From an uncultured archaeon (GTDB lineage Archaea; Nanobdellota; Nanobdellia; Pacearchaeales; GW2011-AR1): DNA of 44,099 nucleotides. The first letter of the stretch is position 1. Each line of letters begins with the position of its first letter. Below, piece after piece: positions 38,803-44,099 of the stretch. The stretch spans positions 1 to 44,099 of the forward strand of contig CAIQQL010000042.1 of assembly GCA_903873955.1 (NCBI GenBank), written 5' to 3'. Made by a program: the position numbers and the translations under genes. The notes under the pieces are model-generated. The model worked only from the letters and a program-made list of their open reading frames with translations, had not been told where the DNA came from and ran no database searches.

Positions 38803-40110
38803 TTATCTAAAACGGCGACTGTTGCCTCGCTGAAATCTTCCCCGTGAACTCCCGCGATCACCACCACGATTACCGCCCCGGTTTCCACCCCAGTTACCGC
38901 GACTTGAACCACCAGATCTCTGGAATCTCCCTCTTCCTCCACCACCACGACGCATACGTGCACTCTTCCGATCGGCGTTTGAACTGAAGGTGATAGGTAT
39001 AACATTAAAGACTGGAAGCGCATCCTTTTCAATGTCTAGGGAAATTTCCCTGCAAATCTGCCTGAACTCAGTATGATCTCCAGAGGACACGAAGCTGATG
39101 GCAATACCATTTTTCCCTGCCCTTGCAGTCCTGCCAATACGGTGAATATAGTCAGTCCCTGTGCTAGGCAAATCAAAATTATAAACATGAGACACATCTT
39201 TTATATCAAGGCCTCTTGCAGCAACATCAGTACATACGAGAATAAGAGTCTGTCGTGCATGGAACGCTTCGAGAGTGTGGCTGCGTTTATTCTGTGAGAG
39301 CCCACCATGAATCGCCATGGAATGAACACCTTCATGCTTGAGGGCATCACATAAGCGATCAACATTTCTTCGAGTATTACAAAATACCATGACTACACCA
39401 TTTTTTTCCAATTTTAATAGATGTAATAATAAGGAAAACTTCTGTTCCGCTGAGACATCATAATATTTTTGATAAAGCAGCTTGGGATCAACCTTATTGT
39501 CTACTTCTATAAGAACAGGATTCACCATATGCCTATTAGCAATATGCTCAATCTCCTTGGAGATTGTTGCAGAAAAAAGAAGAGTCTGTCTCTCTTTTGG
39601 ACAAGATTGGATTATCTTCTCAACATCCCTAATAAAACCCATATCCAGCATCCTGTCGGCCTCATCCAGAACCAGGTATTTTATTCCCCGAAGGTTTAAT
39701 GTGTGGTGGTTAAGATGGTCTAAAATCCTTCCTGGAGTCCCAACAACAATATCAGCAAATCTCAGTTCACGTATCTGCGGCCCCATAGAAACGCCACCAA
39801 ATATCTCCTTTACTTTCAATCCCTGAGGTTGTGAAAACATCCTTAACGTAGTAGCCACCTGTTCAGCTAATTCTCGCGTGGGAGTAAGGACGAGCAGTTG
39901 CAGGCCGCTGCCCCGTTTCATCCTGTCAATGATACCTGCCCCGAAAGCAAGCGTCTTTCCGGAACCTGTTGCAGAGCTACCAATCACATCCTTGCCCTCT
40001 ACTACCAAAGGTATGGTTTTTGCCTGGATCTCGCTAGGTTCGCTAAATCCTTTAGCTTTTATGACCTGCAAGATGCTTTCATGCAATCCTAATTGTCTGA
40101 ATTTTTCCAT
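38803..40110 (-). CDS. DEAD-box ATP-dependent RNA helicase with RGG-rich tail (paralogue 2)
   Basis: The protein has 435 residues with the same layout as the helicase at 6094: SEIQ Q-motif, SATGSGKT, TPTREL, TPGR, VLDEAD, SATIS, VMVFCNT, ARGLDI and HRIGRTARAG are all intact. The C-terminal ~60 residues are a Gly-rich tail with RGG repeats (RGGGGRGRFQ, GGNRGGNRGGDRG), a longer RGG region than in paralogue 1. The two proteins are clearly duplicates, as their starts MEKFRQLGL/MEKFKSLGL and most core sequence match. It converges on purD with 13 bp between. The promoter has an inverted repeat at 40184-40216 near a TTTATATA box (minus strand), so its control may differ from paralogue 1. Confidence 0.96.
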   Translation of the reverse strand: MEKFRQLGLHESILQVIKAKGFSEPSEIQAKTIPLVVEGKDVIGSSATGSGKTLAFGAGIIDRMKRGSGLQLLVLTPTRELAEQVATTLRMFSQPQGLKVKEIFGGVSMGPQIRELRFADIVVGTPGRILDHLNHHTLNLRGIKYLVLDEADRMLDMGFIRDVEKIIQSCPKERQTLLFSATISKEIEHIANRHMVNPVLIEVDNKVDPKLLYQKYYDVSAEQKFSLLLHLLKLEKNGVVMVFCNTRRNVDRLCDALKHEGVHSMAIHGGLSQNKRSHTLEAFHARQTLILVCTDVAARGLDIKDVSHVYNFDLPSTGTDYIHRIGRTARAGKNGIAISFVSSGDHTEFRQICREISLDIEKDALPVFNVIPITFSSNADRKSARMRRGGGGRGRFQRSGGSSRGNWGGNRGGNRGGDRGSSRGRFQRGNSRRFR

Positions 40111-40183
40111 GTTGTGAACAAAAATCTATCAGAAAATGAATCTCTGTAAATTCGTATAATTTTACCCCTCTTTAATAGTATAT

Positions 40184-40216
40184 AAACCTATTTATTTTTT
40201 GACCATATATAGGTTT
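40184..40216 (-). promoter_or_regulatory. Inverted repeat next to TATA box of helicase 2
   Basis: AAACCTAT (40184-40191) and ATAGGTTT (40209-40216) form 8-bp arms 17 bp apart. Next to the 40184 end, on the minus strand, lies TTTATATA, the probable TATA box ~70 nt upstream of the ATG. Repeat plus TATA suggests an operator for the helicase gene, or two overlapping TATA elements. Confidence 0.4.
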
Positions 40217-40246
40217 GTCTAAGAATCAAAGAAAAAAACTATGGAA

Positions 40247-40271
40247 GGAGGATCAGTTCATCACGTCCTCC
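40247..40271 (-). terminator. Terminator-like hairpin after the HerA-like ATPase
   Basis: GGAGGA (40247-40252) and TCCTCC (40266-40271) form a 6-bp stem; on the minus strand a TTTTTTT tract follows ~9 nt beyond it. It lies 8 nt past the stop of the ATPase gene, as expected for a terminator. Confidence 0.4.
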
Positions 40272-40279
40272 CATGACGA

Positions 40280-42469
40280 CTACTTCACCGGATAGAGCAG
40301 GATGTTTGCATGCACCAAGAGATCCTTTCGTGCAGGATTATAAGAAAGGCTTTTTGTCAGCGTATGGGACTTTTGGTAAAGCTTACTTTCAAGGGATTTT
40401 ATCTTCTCTTTGGTTTCTTGTCGGTTTTTAGCTATTTTCAGCTGCAAAAGTTTATTTTTTTGTCTGAGCTTCCTTATGAGGCGTTCCTTCTTCCGGATTT
40501 CCCGCGTCTTATCTGAAAGACGATGATTACCAAAAAGCCGCTTGACCAGGCGCCCTGCCTTTATTGCGCTTGTACGGTTACGAATTGAATTCAGTTTATG
40601 CTTATTTGCCTTCTGGACTGCAAGAATTTTCATCTCCTTTCTCCTCCCTTTTTCTATCAGAACCCGCGTTGCAGAAAGAAGCTCTTCTTTCATAAAATCA
40701 TAATTTGACTTGATCACCATACCCTTTTCTTCTCCAGTGATCTGCGTCACCTTGCTTGCATAAAGTCTTTTCTTTAGATGCGCCTGACTATCCTTGACTG
40801 CTTGGTAGATTGACTTTTTTATGCTTCTTTTCGGGGTAGGCAAATGAAAGGATTGTCTTCGAAGAGCCTTCCAGTTGCTCGACTGGATCTCATGAGCCTG
40901 GGGATCTGTCTTGTTGCTTAGGTCAAATATGTAGGGGCCAATAACCGGAAATCGGTTGCGGTTGAAAGGTTTAGGCTCAATCGTGACACATAACAGGGGA
41001 AGATACTCGCCTGCTGGCGATTCAACAACGAGGGTTTGTGTGGTATCTGCATACTGCGCTATCTGAGCCTTGAGCTTTTTTAGGATTGTAAGAGAATGAT
41101 TTTGTGCTGCCTTAGAGTATAACGTTTTTTTGGGCGCAGATATATTTGGCAGTTCAAGGGGATTTTCATTGATAGGCCTTGTTTCAGGATGGTTTATCCA
41201 ACCAATATCCTTATCCAGCAAAGGTCCAGCATGATAACTATAGAGCCAACGAGCATGAATCTTCAGACTTTTATTCTCTACCGCATTGTTGTAGAAAAAA
41301 TCTCCTGTCTTGAAAGTGATGAGTGCCTCCTTGAGGGTGGCAAGTGAAATACCTATGGCCGTTGCCACTTTGTCCATATCATTTTCCGTGCGAAGCTTGC
41401 CGATAAAACGCGTCCCGATATTACCCAAGACCTTGTAGTCAATATCTCCAGGGTTCTGGGTAGCGAGAATGATGCCCAGGCCAAATGCGCGTGCCTGGCG
41501 TATCAGTATCTCAAGAGACTTCTTGCAGGGAGGGTTTGCAGGAGGCGGAGGAAGAATTCCGGCCAGTTCATCGATATAAAGGATGTACTGCAGCTTGTCA
41601 GTGCCTCCCCTGTGTAGGAGAAATCGATAAAGTTCCTGAAGAATTTGCTCGATTGCATATTGCTTTTCTTCTGTCGACCCTGTAAACCTCAGGTCAAAGA
41701 TAGAAAGGTTACCTGGTTTTAAAAGGGCTTCAACATCAAGCTTGCTTCCCGCTTTCCATGCCTGCTTAGAAGGAGAAGAAAGAATCAAATTGATGGAAGA
41801 AGCTATCTTTTTCCTGTCCTGTTCTTTAAGAAAATCATCCATGCTCAATGTTCCCAGCTGAGTAAAAGGAGGATTAAGGATCTGTCCAATGAGTGACTCG
41901 AGAGTAAGATCCTGCCCTGCACTCCAGTTGTACAAAATCAAAGAGGAAATAAGAGACTTCGCTTTCTCATAGTTGGCAGTGAGCCCTGCAAGCTGACAGA
42001 GAGATTCTGATAAAGGATCGATCAAACTTGAAGGAAGCGAAGCATCTTTCTCAAGTTCTGTTTTAAAATCCTTTGGAGCCGCCAAATCAGGCACCAGGCT
42101 CACTTGCAGACCAACAGAGGATTTTGGAGTAAATATCTTGGTTTTAACCTTGCTCAACGCATCCAGCTTTGCAGGTTGGAAATCCTGGAAATTCGAGAGA
42201 TAAAGCGACTGGGTTTTTTCAGGATGAGCAACAAAAGGTGTAAAGTCAAAGGTTTTGTTCGTAACACCTAACCCGCCAATGTCTCCTTTTGGATCAATGG
42301 CGATAACAGGAATACCGCTGGCTAAAGCCTCTTCAATCACTACCTTGCACATCACGGTCTTTCCAGAACCCGTAGTCCCAAGAATTGCGGCATGCTGCGT
42401 CAGGCTATTTAGATCATACTGCACTTCCTTTCCTTGATCTACACTAAAACCGATACCTGCTTTTTTCAT
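40280..42469 (-). CDS. HerA/FtsK-like P-loop ATPase with coiled-coil tail
   Basis: The protein has 729 residues. Walker A is AILGTTGSGKT (~29-39), Walker B is YILYIDELAG, and sensor-like ILATQNPGDIDYKVLGNIGTRFIGKL follows, as in the HerA/VirB4/FtsK superfamily DNA-pumping ATPases (COG0433 type). DPKGDIGGLG and LRTENDMDKVATAI are further hallmarks. The central insert (~150-300) is helical. The C-terminal ~200 residues are highly charged, with a probable coiled coil (KKERLIRKLRQKNKLLQLKIAKNRQETKE), suggesting oligomer or partner contacts. True HerA works with NurA and Mre11-Rad50; none is near. Its cellular target (DNA translocation, conjugation-like secretion or other) is not shown. Confidence 0.85.
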   Translation of the reverse strand: MKKAGIGFSVDQGKEVQYDLNSLTQHAAILGTTGSGKTVMCKVVIEEALASGIPVIAIDPKGDIGGLGVTNKTFDFTPFVAHPEKTQSLYLSNFQDFQPAKLDALSKVKTKIFTPKSSVGLQVSLVPDLAAPKDFKTELEKDASLPSSLIDPLSESLCQLAGLTANYEKAKSLISSLILYNWSAGQDLTLESLIGQILNPPFTQLGTLSMDDFLKEQDRKKIASSINLILSSPSKQAWKAGSKLDVEALLKPGNLSIFDLRFTGSTEEKQYAIEQILQELYRFLLHRGGTDKLQYILYIDELAGILPPPPANPPCKKSLEILIRQARAFGLGIILATQNPGDIDYKVLGNIGTRFIGKLRTENDMDKVATAIGISLATLKEALITFKTGDFFYNNAVENKSLKIHARWLYSYHAGPLLDKDIGWINHPETRPINENPLELPNISAPKKTLYSKAAQNHSLTILKKLKAQIAQYADTTQTLVVESPAGEYLPLLCVTIEPKPFNRNRFPVIGPYIFDLSNKTDPQAHEIQSSNWKALRRQSFHLPTPKRSIKKSIYQAVKDSQAHLKKRLYASKVTQITGEEKGMVIKSNYDFMKEELLSATRVLIEKGRRKEMKILAVQKANKHKLNSIRNRTSAIKAGRLVKRLFGNHRLSDKTREIRKKERLIRKLRQKNKLLQLKIAKNRQETKEKIKSLESKLYQKSHTLTKSLSYNPARKDLLVHANILLYPVK

Positions 42470-42582
42470 TAGTCAAAATCTCTTTCCATCATAAGAAACA
42501 AGGCAGTCTTATTAACTTTTTGCCCAGAAACATTGTGAAGGAGATAAGACAGAATCAAAGGAGACAGATTGGGAGAATACTC

Positions 42583-42744
42583 TTAAATTTGCCCAGTTTG
42601 GATAAATTTTCTCATGGCTTGTTCCAAAAGTACCTGCGGAGCAAAACCCTTCTTGCTACAAGCCTTCATAAAATCGTCATAGACGGCACCATCAACATTA
42701 TAGTCGAGTTTCTTTTTTCTTGCACCAGGTGCTGTTGCTGCCAT
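42583..42744 (-). CDS. 53-residue ribbon-helix-helix-like DNA-binding protein
   Basis: This short gene is antisense to a longer spurious plus-strand frame. The protein starts MAATAPGARKKKLDYNVDGA and continues with VYDDFMKACSKKGFAPQVLLEQAMRKFI. The pattern is a basic strand (KKLDYNVD), then two helices with a KKGFAP turn, as in CopG/MetJ-type ribbon-helix-helix proteins that bind DNA as dimers. The promoter is textbook: TTTATAAA at 42767-42774 is centred ~26 nt from the ATG, implying a leaderless mRNA. A perfect inverted repeat at 42775-42791 abuts the TATA box and may be its operator. The antisense frame at 42520-42861 lacks family similarity and a plausible promoter. Confidence 0.7.
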   Translation of the reverse strand: MAATAPGARKKKLDYNVDGAVYDDFMKACSKKGFAPQVLLEQAMRKFIQTGQI

Positions 42745-42766
42745 AAAAGACTGAGGCAAAGAGGTT

Positions 42767-42774
42767 TTATAAAT
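42767..42774 (-). promoter_or_regulatory. TATA box of the ribbon-helix-helix gene
   Basis: TTTATAAA on the minus strand (within CATTTATAAAACC) is centred 26 nt before the ATG at 42744, a strong match to archaeal promoter geometry for leaderless transcripts. Confidence 0.6.
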
Positions 42775-42791
42775 GTAACTAGAAAAGTTAC
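42775..42791 (-). promoter_or_regulatory. Inverted repeat adjoining the RHH promoter
   Basis: GTAACT (42775-42780), agaaa and AGTTAC (42786-42791) form a perfect 6-bp inverted repeat that ends at the TATA box, at the BRE position. Small RHH proteins often bind such repeats in their own promoters, so self-regulation is likely. The rest of 42745-42929 shows no gene. Confidence 0.5.
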
Positions 42792-42929
42792 TAATTCGAA
42801 ATCAGGCATTTCTACCGCTCGCCATAAAACAGAGGCTTACCTTTTACTGAGCAGAAATTAAATTAAGAGGCTGTGCCCGCCTCTTTTTAGAAAATTAAAA
42901 AAAGAAAAAAAATAAAGTTTATAACCTGA

Positions 42930-43580
42930 TTATTTAGCCCGCAGGGTAAATTCAACCCGATTCGTCTCAGAACCTGGAAACCCAGCTAAATCTTTTGGTC
43001 TATAGGTGTAGAGATTTGTGCAGTTCAGGATAAATCCTCCCTTAAGTATTGCATAACGACCCTTAGATAGAGGAGGCGTCAATTCGCCGTTAATATTTAC
43101 CATTGTTGTTAATGCTGCTCCTCCAAAATAGACTATAGATGCATTCATACGCCAAGGTCCCAGAGCAATAACTCGGTTCTCCGCATCAGTCATATTTACA
43201 AATATAGAGAGGTTACTCGTGTCAAATAGAGTAACATTTCCAAGCACTGACCAGTTCCCCACTGTACGTTGATTATTTTGCGTAAGTAAGCTTATAACAT
43301 CAATTGTATTGTTCAGAAGAACCGTCGTATAAGCCATCTGTTTTGTCAGATTTGCTATAGCACTTGCACTACTCTGCGATTTCAAGTAGGTGATGTTCCA
43401 ACTTAAAGAATTAATCTTGGTGTCTATTTCAGCCGCGGTATACACAGGTGTGCCACCTTTGACTGAGGACACTGAGATGCTGTTACCCGTTAAATTAACA
43501 GTTGCAATACTGGAGATTACAGAAACTAGTAAAGAAATTACGATTACCGTAAATATACTAACCCCTTTATTTTCAACCAT
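42930..43580 (-). CDS. Secreted/anchored cell-surface protein with many N-glycosylation sequons
   Basis: The protein has 216 residues. A hydrophobic helix at about 7-29 (GVSIFTVIVISLLVSVISSIATV) is an anchor or signal. The outside part is helical at first (AAEIDTKINSLSWNITYLKSQSSASAIANLTKQ) and then beta-rich. About ten N-x-S/T sequons (SWNITY, IANLTK, LLNNTI, VGNWSV, LGNVTL, SNLSIF, VNMTDA, MNASIV, ILNCTN) suggest archaeal N-glycosylation. Cys is nearly absent apart from LNCTN. A strong SD (AAAGGAGGT) lies just before the ATG. The C39-like protease gene follows upstream on the same strand. No known domain is recognised; a pilin- or S-layer-associated role is a guess. Confidence 0.72.
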   Translation of the reverse strand: MVENKGVSIFTVIVISLLVSVISSIATVNLTGNSISVSSVKGGTPVYTAAEIDTKINSLSWNITYLKSQSSASAIANLTKQMAYTTVLLNNTIDVISLLTQNNQRTVGNWSVLGNVTLFDTSNLSIFVNMTDAENRVIALGPWRMNASIVYFGGAALTTMVNINGELTPPLSKGRYAILKGGFILNCTNLYTYRPKDLAGFPGSETNRVEFTLRAK

Positions 43581-43673
43581 TTAACCACCTCCTTTCAAAC
43601 CTATTCCTTAGGAATGTATGGGAACTGAAATATTTAAGGGTTGTTGTATTCTTTGACCTGAAGGATACGCCAA

Positions 43674-44099
43674 TCAATGAGTCTGTCTCTTAGATCTTGA
43701 TTGCTGCCTGCCTTGTTTAGGAAGAAACTCTTTTCCAATGCTAAATCTGTTCTTCGACACTACCAATATCCATCTTGGATAATTATGATGATTTTGGGCC
43801 CCATGCCATCGATTGAAAAAATCAAGATAGCCCATCTTGAACTTCTTCCCATTCCAAGGATCGTTAAAAATGATATATTTAGATGTAAAACCGACAACGA
43901 CCGCATAGTGGCCGACATCAGATGAGGGTTCGATAAAATGCACTATCACCGGTAATCCTAAATTAATAAAATGTAAAATCTCATGTAAACTCGAGTTATC
44001 ATGGACATAGCAGTAAAAACCCTCTTTTCTTGCGACCTCAATCAGGAACTTATGAGACGTCCCATCAGGAGTTGTACGAGCCAGCTTTGCAATCGCCTC
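43674..44099 (-). CDS. C39-like papain-fold peptidase, C-terminal part (cut by window end)
   Basis: The frame is open at the window edge, so at least 141 residues belong to a larger protein. The seen part includes EIAKLARTTP-like helix at the start (EAIAKLARTTPDGTSHKFLIE), VIVHFIEPSSDVGHYAVVVGF with the catalytic His, and YIIFNDPWNGKKFKMGYLDFFNRW with the catalytic Asp, the pattern of peptidase C39-like domains. The catalytic Cys would lie beyond the window. The C39 family cuts leader peptides at double-glycine sites in ABC exporters, but free-standing C39-like proteins have other targets. The tail (PKQGRQQSRSKRQTH) is basic. A GTG at 43949 is an internal codon, not the start. Confidence 0.75.
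   Translation of the reverse strand, partial: EAIAKLARTTPDGTSHKFLIEVARKEGFYCYVHDNSSLHEILHFINLGLPVIVHFIEPSSDVGHYAVVVGFTSKYIIFNDPWNGKKFKMGYLDFFNRWHGAQNHHNYPRWILVVSKNRFSIGKEFLPKQGRQQSRSKRQTH

Noticed and set aside
38825..38965. Short tandem-like repeats rich in ccaccac/gattaccgcc, considered as a CRISPR or satellite.
   Set aside because: They encode the RGG repeats of helicase 2 in frame; spacing follows codons, with no spacers.
42520..42861. 113-codon plus-strand ORF rich in Cys/Arg/Lys.
   Set aside because: It is antisense to the RHH gene, has unusual composition, lacks a promoter at its start, and the opposite strand has a perfect promoter and a family-like protein.
1..44099. Search for CRISPR arrays, insertion sequences, integrases, tRNA, rRNA, toxin-antitoxin pairs and restriction-modification genes.
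   Set aside because: None seen. The wHTH gene and the RHH gene were considered as antitoxin-like, but no toxin-like partner lies next to either.

Overview
The window is a gene-dense stretch of an archaeal chromosome. The archaeal signs are a prefoldin alpha subunit, an archaeal/eukaryotic-type TrpRS, an archaeal-type cytidylate kinase, an RNase J, a ribose-1,5-bisphosphate isomerase-like protein and a PC4-like DNA-binding protein. In addition, TATA boxes repeatedly sit about 24-28 nt upstream of start codons, which implies mostly leaderless mRNAs. Strong GGAGG Shine-Dalgarno sites appear before a few genes (14680, 21490, 36201, 43580). The many small membrane proteins and the gene complement suggest a DPANN-type archaeon, perhaps Woesearchaeota-like. 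That is inference, because no rRNA or other decisive marker is present.

Layout: 1-2799 (+) is an RNA/translation/chaperone operon (RNase J end, two membrane-associated unknowns, HemK-like methyltransferase, prefoldin alpha). 2796-8298 holds the isomerase-like gene, a SpoIIM-like membrane protein, cysS, an RGG-tailed DEAD-box helicase and a tRNA-dihydrouridine synthase. 8388-13104 has small membrane proteins, an MFS transporter, a PC4-like protein and a trpS-cmk-GTPase operon (-). 13214-21490 is rich in redox and membrane genes: msrB; apbE followed by a di-haem flavin reductase and a small anchored Ser/Thr/Asn/Gln-rich protein; a VTT/DedA protein; a ZIP transporter; a LUD protein; a DsbA-like thioredoxin-fold protein; and a GNAT. 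21554-23086 holds small unknowns and a probable HhH-GPD-fold protein.

23203-28977 (-) is a tight de novo purine operon, purSL - purQM - purN. PurS is fused to PurL, and the glutaminase PurQ is fused to PurM rather than to PurL. purD lies apart at 37497. 29214-31428 (+) is an overlapping three-gene operon of an HD-domain phosphohydrolase, a radical SAM enzyme and an APH-like kinase, the best candidate here for an undescribed pathway. After CYTH and HIT genes come a P1B-type ATPase with an unusual leader, a wHTH regulator divergent from an SDR with an inserted calcium-loop-like motif, a lipoprotein and a membrane protein. The window closes with purD, a second DEAD/RGG helicase, a HerA/FtsK-like ATPase, a previously unlisted 53-aa ribbon-helix-helix protein, a secreted glycoprotein-like protein and the end of a C39-like peptidase.

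No rRNA, tRNA, CRISPR array, insertion sequence or integrase was seen. No gene-free stretch exceeds about 300 bases; the longest, 28978-29213, holds divergent promoters and palindromes.
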